From NCBI GenBank assembly GCA_017302355.1, contig JAFLDQ010000076.1:1-15249 (forward strand): a stretch of 15,249 nt of DNA. Reading direction: 5' to 3'. The notes under the pieces were generated by a model. That model was not told where the DNA came from, did no database searches, and saw only the letters and a list, made by a program, of their open reading frames with translations. Of the stretch, positions 9,483 through 15,249 are shown piece by piece. The translations under genes and the position numbers were made by a program. Positions within the stretch are counted from its first letter, which is position 1; each line of letters opens with the position of its first letter. The stretch comes from Dechloromonas sp. Lineage in GTDB: Bacteria; Pseudomonadota; Gammaproteobacteria; Burkholderiales; Rhodocyclaceae.

Positions 9483-10307
9483 TCAATGTTGGCAGGAAGA
9501 ACAGTGGAAGGTCGACCTGCCGCTCTGGCGGATCTGACGGATGACCCCTCCACAGCGGCGGCAGGGCTCGCCGGCACGGCCATAGACGTTGCATTCGACC
9601 TGGAAGCAGCCGGCGCCGCCATCGCTATGCACGTAGTCGCGAATGCTGCTGCCGCCGGCCGCAATGGCGTCGGCCAGCGTCTGGCGGATCGCCGGAACCA
9701 GCCGCCGGTAGCGCTCCCGGCTGATCCGGTTGGCCGCGCGCAATGGCGAGATGCCGGCGCGGAACAGACTCTCGGCGGCATAGATGTTGCCGATGCCGAC
9801 CACCAGGTGGCCGTCCATCAGCACCGGCTTGATCGCCCCGGCCCGCCCCCGCGTCGCGGCGAACAGCCAGTCGCCGGTGAATTCGCCGGCCAGCGGCTCG
9901 ATGCCGAGCGCCGCCAGCAGCGGATGAACCGCTTCCTCCGCGGCCTGCCACAGAACGACGCCGAAGCGCCTGGGGTCGGAAAAACGCAGAATCCGGCTGG
10001 CGAAGACCAGGTCGACGTGATCATGCTTCTCCGGCGGCGTGCCGGGCGGCACGAACCGCAGGTTTCCCGACATCCCGAGATGGATGATCAGACAGCCGTC
10101 CTCGACGCCGCCGCGGCAGTCGAGCAACAGGTACTTGCCGCGCCGCCGCACCGCCGCCACCTGTTGCCCGGCCAGCGTCTCGCCCAGCGTCGCCGGCAGC
10201 GGCAGGCGCAGGCGCGGCGAGCGGACGACGGCGCCGAGAATCCGCTCCCCGGCAAGCTCCGGCTGCAGCCCGCGCCGACAGACCTCGACCTCCGGCAATT
10301 CCGGCAT
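9483..10307 (-). CDS. mutM: Formamidopyrimidine-DNA glycosylase (8-oxoguanine repair)
   Basis: MutM (Fpg) removes 8-oxoguanine and ring-opened purines from DNA and nicks the abasic site. The 274-residue protein has the catalytic N-terminus (M)PELPEVE with Pro2 as Schiff-base nucleophile and Glu3. It also has a conserved Lys58 (RRRGKYLLL), the HLGMSG motif (76-81), the helix-two-turn-helix region VGIGNIYAAESLF, and a C-terminal zinc finger with Cys249, Cys252, Cys269 and Cys272 in the GRSTFHCSSCQ signature. A strong GGAGGAA lies 6 bases before the ATG. It is first in a minus-strand pair with the dynamin-like gene and is divergent from the TPR-lolB-ispE operon. Confidence 0.97.
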   Translation of the reverse strand: MPELPEVEVCRRGLQPELAGERILGAVVRSPRLRLPLPATLGETLAGQQVAAVRRRGKYLLLDCRGGVEDGCLIIHLGMSGNLRFVPPGTPPEKHDHVDLVFASRILRFSDPRRFGVVLWQAAEEAVHPLLAALGIEPLAGEFTGDWLFAATRGRAGAIKPVLMDGHLVVGIGNIYAAESLFRAGISPLRAANRISRERYRRLVPAIRQTLADAIAAGGSSIRDYVHSDGGAGCFQVECNVYGRAGEPCRRCGGVIRQIRQSGRSTFHCSSCQH

Positions 10308-10310
10308 GGC

Positions 10311-10359
10311 TTGTTCCTCCGGGCAAACCCCAATAACATCGCAAACTTATCGGATTCTA
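10311..10359. promoter_or_regulatory. Divergent promoter region between mutM and the TPR-lolB-ispE operon
   Basis: The 89-base gap is relatively AT-rich. On the plus strand TTGTTC (10311-10316) lies 17 bases from TAACAT (10334-10339), a modest sigma-70 match whose -35 would sit in the mutM leader. On the minus strand TAGAAT (10354-10359) is a possible -10 for mutM without a good -35. Both assignments rest on short motifs only. Confidence 0.3.
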
Positions 10360-10396
10360 AGCGCTCCAACGCGCAACCCCTGACTGAAGGCAGCGC

Positions 10397-12127
10397 ATGT
10401 CGAAGAAATTGATCGTTGCAGCACTCGCCCTGGCCCTCGCCGCGACGACTCATGCCGCCGGCGAAGATGCGGCCAGGGATCCCGCGAAGGCGTCGGCGAA
10501 AGCGCCGGCAAAGAGGCGGCTGACCGCCCAGTATCTCGGCGAGGACATTCTCGCCCGTACCGTCTTCCAGTCCCTGGTCGGCGAATTCGCGCTGAAGCGC
10601 GGCGATGGCGAACTGGGCCTCAGCGCCTGGGTCGATCTCGCCCGGCGCACCCGCGATCCGGCGGTGATCGCGCGCGCCATCGAGGTGGCGACGGCAACCC
10701 GGCAGAACGAGCTGGCGCTCGAGCTGACCCGTCTCTGGCTGCAGGTCGAACCCGACTCGACCCGGGCGCGCCAGACCGAATCCTCGCTGCTGGTCCTTGC
10801 CAACCGCATCGACGACCTTGGGCCGCAACTCGCCACCCTGCTCGCCCAGGATCAGGCCAACCTCGCCGGCAACCTGATGCACCTGAACGCCATGCTGAAC
10901 CGGCACGACGACAAGAAGGCCGTGCAACGCCTGATCGACCGGGTCGCGACCCCCTACGGCGACCTCCCGGAAGCGCGCTTCGCCATGGGCGTGGCCGCCG
11001 CCAATGCCGATGACCTGATGCACGCCCAGGGCGAATTCCGCAAGGCGCTCGAGTTGCGCCCCGACTGGGAAGCCGCCGAACTCGCCTACGCGCAGTTGCT
11101 GGCCAGGACATCCGTGACGGGCGCGGCCGAGCGTCTCGGCGAATTTCTCGCGCGCAAGCCGGATGCCCGCAACGCCCGCCTGGCGCTCGCCCGCCTGCTG
11201 CTCAGCGAACGCAAGTACAGCGAAGCGCGGGCGCAGTTCGACATCCTGCTCAAGGATGCGCCGGACAATCCCGACCTCATCTATCCGGCGGCCATGCTGG
11301 CGTTGCAGCAGGGTGACACGAACAGAGCGCGAACCCAGCTCACGCGGCTGCTGAGTTCCGATTTCGCCGACCAGAGCGCCGTCCATTTCTTCCTCGGCCA
11401 GATCGAGGAGGAGCAGAAGAATCCCGAGCTTGCCCTCGAGCATTTCCGCCAGGTGACCGCCGGCGCCCAGTACATCCCGGCCCGTGCGCGCGCCGCCCAG
11501 ATCCTGCTGCAGCAGGGAAAGCTGGAACAAGCGCGGGCACTGCTGCGCACCACGCAGACCAGTTCCGAGGCGGAGAAGACCCAGTTGATCCTGGCCGAAG
11601 CCCAACTGCTGCGCGAAGCGGGACGCGCCGACGAAGCTTACGCCTTCCTCGAAGCGGCGCTGGCAAAACAGCCCGATAGTCCCGAACTGCTCTACGAGAC
11701 GGCGCTCATCGCCGAACGCCAGGGAAAGCCGCCGGTTCTCGAAAAGCACCTGCGCCGGCTGCTCAAGCTGAAGCCCGATCATGCCCATGCCCTCAACGCG
11801 CTGGGCTACTCCTTCGCCGATCGCAACGTACGCCTGGACGAGGCAAGGAAACTGATCACCCGCGCTCTCGAGCTGGCGCCGGAGGACCCCTTCATCATGG
11901 ACAGCATGGGCTGGGTTCTCTTCCGCCAGGGCAAGCTGGAGGAAGCGCTCAAGACCCTCGAGACCGCCTATGGCATCCGTGCCGACCCGGAGATCGCCGC
12001 GCACATTGGCGAGGTGCTGTGGACGCAGGGACGCAAGGATGAGGCATCGCGCGTGCTGGCGGAGGCGGTGAAGAAGTTTCCCGACAGTGAAGTCCTGGCC
12101 GGCGCGCTGAAGAAATTCCAGCCTTGA
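10397..12127 (+). CDS. Exported tetratricopeptide-repeat protein
   Basis: The 576-residue protein has a signal peptide (MSKKLIVAALALALAATTHAA, cut near residue 20 or 21, no lipobox) and a Lys/Ala-rich linker. After this comes a long array of TPR-like helix pairs across most of the mature chain. The clearest repeats are AEFRKALELRPDWEAAELAYAQLL-like near the middle and the final ones around LKLKPDHAHALNALGYSFADR, ITRALELAPEDPFIMDSMGWVLFRQGK and the C-terminal ASRVLAEAVKKFPDS. It likely acts as a periplasmic protein-binding scaffold; partners are unknown. GAAGG six bases upstream supports the ATG. It shares TGATG with lolB. A TPR gene directly before lolB is a recurring arrangement in betaproteobacteria, suggesting an envelope role, but this is inference. 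Confidence 0.9.
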   Translation: MSKKLIVAALALALAATTHAAGEDAARDPAKASAKAPAKRRLTAQYLGEDILARTVFQSLVGEFALKRGDGELGLSAWVDLARRTRDPAVIARAIEVATATRQNELALELTRLWLQVEPDSTRARQTESSLLVLANRIDDLGPQLATLLAQDQANLAGNLMHLNAMLNRHDDKKAVQRLIDRVATPYGDLPEARFAMGVAAANADDLMHAQGEFRKALELRPDWEAAELAYAQLLARTSVTGAAERLGEFLARKPDARNARLALARLLLSERKYSEARAQFDILLKDAPDNPDLIYPAAMLALQQGDTNRARTQLTRLLSSDFADQSAVHFFLGQIEEEQKNPELALEHFRQVTAGAQYIPARARAAQILLQQGKLEQARALLRTTQTSSEAEKTQLILAEAQLLREAGRADEAYAFLEAALAKQPDSPELLYETALIAERQGKPPVLEKHLRRLLKLKPDHAHALNALGYSFADRNVRLDEARKLITRALELAPEDPFIMDSMGWVLFRQGKLEEALKTLETAYGIRADPEIAAHIGEVLWTQGRKDEASRVLAEAVKKFPDSEVLAGALKKFQP

Positions 12128-12696
12128 TGGTTCGCTGCATTACCCTGCTCGCGTGCAGCCTGCTGGCTGCTTGCGCCAGCGCTCCGCCGGGGACGCTGGC
12201 GCCGCGTGACCAGGTTCGCGAGTTCGCGCTGGAGGCCCGCTTTGCGCTGCGCGTCAGCCCGCCCGACAGGCCGCCGGAGAGTTCCGGCGGTCGACTCGAA
12301 TGGGAGCACGGAAATGGCGACGACCGCATCCTGATCTCCAGCCTGCTCGGTGTCGGCGTCGCCGAGATCGACCTCGGCCCGGCCGGCGGACGCCTGCGCA
12401 CCGCCGATGGCAAGCTCCGCGAGTCGGCTGACGCCGATGCGCTGATGGAGGAAGTGACCGGCCAGCGCCTGCCGGTCCGCCAGTTGCCGGGCTGGCTGCT
12501 CGGTCGCGCCGGCGCCGCCGGCGAGGTCACCCGCGACGGCGCCGGTCGCCCGGCGCGGCTGAACGAAGCCGGGTGGCGGATCGACTACGCCTACCCGGAC
12601 GACAGCGCGGGCGCGCTGCCCTCGCTCGTCAACCTGCGCCGCGACGGTGAGGTGGACCTTCGCCTGCGCATCGAGGAGTGGCGGGGCGCACGATGA
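12127..12696 (+). CDS. lolB: Outer-membrane lipoprotein receptor LolB
   Basis: LolB takes lipoproteins from the periplasmic carrier LolA and inserts them into the outer membrane. The 189-residue precursor has a lipoprotein signal with lipobox LAAC (Cys16) and Ala at +2, which does not act as an inner-membrane retention signal. The mature part has the family pattern FALEARFALRV, GGRLEWEHG, LISSLLGVGVAEIDL, a QLPGWLLGR segment and a WRIDYAYPD strand near the C-terminus. Length is usual for LolB. The ATG at 12127 overlaps the TPR stop (TGATG), and the stop overlaps the ispE start (ATGA), so the three genes are tightly coupled. Identity is strengthened by ispE next door, the classic lolB-ispE neighbourhood. 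Confidence 0.92.
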   Translation: MVRCITLLACSLLAACASAPPGTLAPRDQVREFALEARFALRVSPPDRPPESSGGRLEWEHGNGDDRILISSLLGVGVAEIDLGPAGGRLRTADGKLRESADADALMEEVTGQRLPVRQLPGWLLGRAGAAGEVTRDGAGRPARLNEAGWRIDYAYPDDSAGALPSLVNLRRDGEVDLRLRIEEWRGAR

Positions 12697-13538
12697 GTCG
12701 CTGGACCTGGGACAGCAGCTGGCCCGCGCCGGCCAAGCTCAACCTCTTCCTGCACGTCGTCGGCCGCCGTCCCGACGGCTACCATCTCCTGCAGACCGTC
12801 TTTCGCTTCATCGACCGCGCCGACACCCTGCATTTCGCGCCGCGCGCCGACGGCGAGGTGGTCCTCGCGACGCCGACTCCCGGTGTCGAGGCGGCGCACG
12901 ACCTCACCGTGCGCGCCGCCCGCCTATTGCAGGAAGCGACCGGCTGTCGCCGCGGGGCCACCATCCGCCTGCGCAAGAACCTGCCGATGGGCGGTGGGCT
13001 CGGCGGCGGCAGCTCCGATGCGGCAACGGTCTTGCTCGCCCTCAATCACCTCTGGCAGACCGGCCTTGCCCGGAGCGAACTGGAGCCGCTCGCGCTGCAG
13101 ATCGGCGCCGACGCGCCGGTCTTCGTCCATGGCCGCAACACTTTCGCCGAGGGCGTCGGCGAGTCCTTCAACGATGTCGAACTGCCGCCGCGGACCTACC
13201 TTGTCCTGCATCCCGCGGTCAACGTGCCCACCGGGGCCATTTTCGCGGCGCCGGAACTGCGGCGCGACACCCCGCCGATCCGCCCGGCGGACTGGCAGCA
13301 TGGCGCCGGCCACAACGACCTCGAACCCGTCGCCTGCGCCGCCTTTCCGGAAGTTGCGGCGCATCTGGCATGGCTCAGGCGGCACGCGCCCGACGCCATG
13401 ATGACCGGCTCCGGCGCATGCGTCTTTGCCGGATTCGCCGACCCGGCCACCGCCGCGGCGGTCTTTCGCCGGATGCCGCCGGGGATGACGGGCTGGCTGG
13501 CCGGCGGTCTCGCCGAACATCCATTGGCGCCTCTCTGA
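12693..13538 (+). CDS. ispE: 4-diphosphocytidyl-2-C-methyl-D-erythritol kinase
   Basis: IspE phosphorylates CDP-methylerythritol at the 2-position using ATP, a step of the non-mevalonate (MEP) isoprenoid pathway. The 281-residue GHMP kinase shows the N-terminal PAKLNLFL (13-20, catalytic Lys15), the glycine-rich ATP loop PMGGGLGGGSSDAA (98-111), catalytic Asp140 in GADAPVFV and the C-terminal MTGSGACVF (257-265). The ATG at 12693 overlaps the lolB stop as ATGA; an upstream in-frame GTG at 12678 would only add five residues. The gene is followed by tRNA-Gln after 77 bases. Confidence 0.97.
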   Translation: MSRWTWDSSWPAPAKLNLFLHVVGRRPDGYHLLQTVFRFIDRADTLHFAPRADGEVVLATPTPGVEAAHDLTVRAARLLQEATGCRRGATIRLRKNLPMGGGLGGGSSDAATVLLALNHLWQTGLARSELEPLALQIGADAPVFVHGRNTFAEGVGESFNDVELPPRTYLVLHPAVNVPTGAIFAAPELRRDTPPIRPADWQHGAGHNDLEPVACAAFPEVAAHLAWLRRHAPDAMMTGSGACVFAGFADPATAAAVFRRMPPGMTGWLAGGLAEHPLAPL

Positions 13539-13546
13539 CAAAGCGC

Positions 13547-13575
13547 TGGATTTTCGCCGGTGACTCCTGTAATAT
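13547..13575 (+). promoter_or_regulatory. Possible promoter upstream of tRNA-Gln
   Basis: TAATAT (13570-13575) is a good -10 candidate, about 40 bases before the tRNA. The hexamer 17 bases upstream (TGGATT, 13547-13552) is a poor -35. A GC-rich stretch follows the -10, as in stringently controlled stable-RNA promoters. It may add to read-through from ispE. Confidence 0.3.
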
Positions 13576-13615
13576 CCGCGCCTCGTTCGCACGCGAACCC
13601 GTGCTGACGACCCGC

Positions 13616-13692
13616 TGGGGAGTCGCCAAGTTGGTCAAGGCACCGGATTTTGATTCCGGCATTCGAAGGTTCGAATCCTTCTTCCCCAGCCA
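13616..13692 (+). tRNA. tRNA-Gln (anticodon TTG), CCA encoded
   Basis: A full 77-base cloverleaf can be drawn. The acceptor stem TGGGGAG pairs with TTCCCCA (one G-T pair). The anticodon stem CCGGA/TCCGG encloses loop TTTTGAT with anticodon TTG. The T arm is GAAGG/CCTTC around TTCGAAT, followed by discriminator G and an encoded CCA. TTG reads CAA (and CAG by wobble), hence glutamine. Its position between ispE and prs is conserved in beta- and gammaproteobacteria. Confidence 0.97.
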
Positions 13693-13698
13693 GTTTCC

Positions 13699-13728
13699 TT
13701 CGGGCAGGTCTTGCGCCTGCCCGAATTT
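13699..13728 (+). terminator. Strong hairpin after tRNA-Gln, possible (weak) terminator or processing stem
   Basis: A perfect 10-bp stem (TTCGGGCAGG / CCTGCCCGAA) with a 7-base loop starts 6 bases after the tRNA CCA. It is followed by only three T residues, so termination is likely to be partial. It could separate tRNA from prs expression or mark a 3' processing site. Confidence 0.6.
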
Positions 13729-13779
13729 CATTGTGGCGGGTTGGCGCTTGCAGGACATGCCCGAAGGGAAGTGAAGCAA

Positions 13780-14730
13780 ATGGCCTACAACAGCTTGATG
13801 GTTTTCGCCGGCAACGCCAACCCTAAGCTGGCGGCCGCCGTCGCGCTCGAACTCAACATCGATCTCGGCCGCGCCAATGTCGGCCGCTTCTCGGACGGGG
13901 AACTGAGCGTCGAACTGCAGGAACACGTGCGCGGCCGCGACATCTTCGTCCTGCAATCGACCTGCGCGCCGTGCAACGACAACCTGATGGAGCTGCTGGT
14001 CATGGTCGATGCGCTCAAGCGCGCCTCGGCCGGCCGCATCACCGCCACCATCCCCTATTTCGGCTACGCCCGCCAGGACCGCCGCTCGCGCTCCTCGCGC
14101 GTGCCGATCGCCGCCAAGCTGGTCGCCAACATGCTCGTCGCCTCCGGCGTCGACCGCGTCCTGACCATGGACCTCCATGCCGAACAGATCCAGGGCTTCT
14201 TCGACATCCCGGTCGACAACATCTACTCGCTGCCGATCCTGCTCGACGACATTCACAAGCAGACATACGAGAATCCGATGGTCGTCTCCCCCGACCACGG
14301 CGGCGTCGTGCGCGCCCGCTCGATGGCCAAGCGCCTCGAATGCGACCTGGCCATCATCGACAAGCGCCGCCCGAAGGCCAATGTCTCGGAGGTCATGAAC
14401 ATCATCGGCGAGGTCGACGGGCGCACCTGCATCATCATGGACGACATGGTCGACACCGCCGGCACCCTGTGCAAGGCCGCAACCGCGCTCAAGAGCGAAG
14501 GCGCCAGACAGGTTATCGCCTACTGCACCCACCCGGTGCTTTCCGGCGCGGCGGTCGACCGCGTCAATCGCTCCGACCTCGACGCACTGGTCGTTACCGA
14601 CACCATCCCGCTGCGTGATGATGCCGCCACCTCGCCGCGCATCCGCGTGCTTTCCGTCGCCGAAATCATGGCCGAGACCATCCGCCGCATCAGCAACGAC
14701 GACTCCGTCTCGTCGCTCTTCATCGACTAA
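13780..14730 (+). CDS. prs: Ribose-phosphate pyrophosphokinase (PRPP synthetase)
   Basis: Prs makes phosphoribosyl pyrophosphate from ribose 5-phosphate and ATP, feeding purine, pyrimidine, histidine, tryptophan and NAD synthesis. The 316-residue protein (E. coli 315) has the flexible-loop motif [18 protein letters not shown], the metal/ATP-binding [17 protein letters not shown] and the class I PRPP-binding loop [14 protein letters not shown]. The ATG at 13780 gives the family start ([18 protein letters not shown]). A GGGAAG lies upstream. No good promoter is seen between the tRNA hairpin and this start, so transcription probably comes through the tRNA region. Confidence 0.97.
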   Translation: MAYNSLMVFAGNANPKLAAAVALELNIDLGRANVGRFSDGELSVELQEHVRGRDIFVLQSTCAPCNDNLMELLVMVDALKRASAGRITATIPYFGYARQDRRSRSSRVPIAAKLVANMLVASGVDRVLTMDLHAEQIQGFFDIPVDNIYSLPILLDDIHKQTYENPMVVSPDHGGVVRARSMAKRLECDLAIIDKRRPKANVSEVMNIIGEVDGRTCIIMDDMVDTAGTLCKAATALKSEGARQVIAYCTHPVLSGAAVDRVNRSDLDALVVTDTIPLRDDAATSPRIRVLSVAEIMAETIRRISNDDSVSSLFID

Positions 14731-14785
14731 ATTTTTTCAACCCTCCCGCTCTGGTCGCGGACCGGGAACATTCTGGAGTAACACC

Positions 14786-15249
14786 ATGCAATTTGAACTC
14801 AAGGCGCAAGCGCGCACGCTGCAGGGATCGGGTGCGAGCCGCCGCCTGCGTCGCGCTGGCAAGGTGCCGGGCATCATCTACGGCGGCGAGGCCGCCCCGC
14901 AGGCGATCGAGCTCGACCATAACGAGCTGCTGCTGGACATGAAGAGGGAGGCATTCCACGCCTCCATCCTCAACATCGTCCTGGGCGGCAAGAAGCAGCA
15001 GGTCCTGCTGCGCGACACGCAGATGCACGCCTACAAGCCGCAGATCCTGCACGTCGATTTCCAGCGCGTGACCGCCACCGAGGAACTGCACCTCATGGTG
15101 CCCCTGCACTTCATCAACGAGGACAGCGCGCCCGGCGTCAAGCTGTCCGGCGGCCTGGTCAACCGTGTGCTGACCGAAGTCGATGTCCAGTGCCTGCCCA
15201 GGAACCTGCCCGAATTCATCGAGGTCGATGTCGGCGCCCTCGAGGTCGG
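14786..15249 (+). CDS. rplY: 50S ribosomal protein L25/general stress protein Ctc (partial, 3' end outside window)
   Basis: L25 binds 5S rRNA in the large subunit. The 154 visible residues begin [11 protein letters not shown] and show the L25 domain ([20 protein letters not shown], then [13 protein letters not shown] near residue 82-94). They run on past it ([23 protein letters not shown]), which is the second, CTC/TL5-type domain. It is therefore the long form (usually around 200 residues), not the short enterobacterial L25. TGGAG lies upstream of the ATG. It sits 55 bases after prs, and pth is the expected next gene. Confidence 0.95.
   Translation, partial: MQFELKAQARTLQGSGASRRLRRAGKVPGIIYGGEAAPQAIELDHNELLLDMKREAFHASILNIVLGGKKQQVLLRDTQMHAYKPQILHVDFQRVTATEELHLMVPLHFINEDSAPGVKLSGGLVNRVLTEVDVQCLPRNLPEFIEVDVGALEV

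Noticed and set aside
7620..10412. A 930-codon plus-strand open frame antisense to the GTPase and mutM genes
   Set aside because: It is a stop-free shadow frame typical of GC-rich DNA: low-complexity composition, no recognisable domain, and it runs across two well-supported genes and their gap.
10088..12004. A 638-codon minus-strand open frame across the TPR gene and mutM start
   Set aside because: It is antisense to a clear TPR protein and crosses a divergent promoter region; the composition is Arg/Gly/Ala-rich without motifs.
13616..13692. tRNA-Gln as an attachment site for an integrated element
   Set aside because: No integrase, no repeated tRNA 3' end and no foreign genes follow; the neighbours are the usual conserved ones.

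Overview
This is an ordinary-looking chromosomal core region of a GC-rich Gram-negative bacterium. Gene content and order point to a betaproteobacterium, most likely of the Rhodocyclales/Azoarcus type (inference from gene order, codon bias and protein wording; no search was run). There are no insertion sequences, CRISPR arrays, phage genes or integrases. Nearly every base is assigned to a housekeeping gene.

Left part (1-3240, minus strand): one operon reading right to left, ftsY - ftsE - ftsX - a Tat-type, lipobox-containing FAD oxidoreductase cut by the window edge. FtsY is the SRP receptor. FtsE and FtsX form the divisome ABC complex that controls peptidoglycan hydrolases. Between ftsE and ftsX, where the two genes usually overlap, lies an extra stretch of about 120 bases holding a possible 41-residue ORF joined to both neighbours by ATGA overlaps.

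Middle left (3241-7417, plus strand): a compact operon with two exported M16 peptidases, the first carrying the zinc site and the second the Arg/Tyr substrate pair, so they probably form a heterodimer. It continues with rsmD (16S rRNA m2G966 methyltransferase), coaD (phosphopantetheine adenylyltransferase) and a 2[4Fe-4S] ferredoxin, and ends at a clear rho-independent terminator. rsmD and coaD appear to use TTG starts within overlaps.

Middle right (7473-10307, minus strand): mutM (8-oxoguanine DNA glycosylase) followed by a large dynamin-like GTPase of unknown role.

Right part (10397-15249, plus strand): an exported TPR protein, lolB (outer-membrane lipoprotein receptor), ispE (isoprenoid kinase), tRNA-Gln(TTG), prs (PRPP synthetase) and the start of rplY/ctc (ribosomal protein L25). 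The order lolB-ispE-tRNA-Gln-prs-rplY is a known conserved arrangement in beta- and gammaproteobacteria; pth would be expected just past the right edge.

I did not find a convincing new multi-gene system. The items most worth a second look are the small ORF in the ftsE-ftsX junction, the uncharacterised dynamin-like GTPase with its altered P-loop, the split-function M16 pair, and the exported flavoprotein coupled to ftsX.
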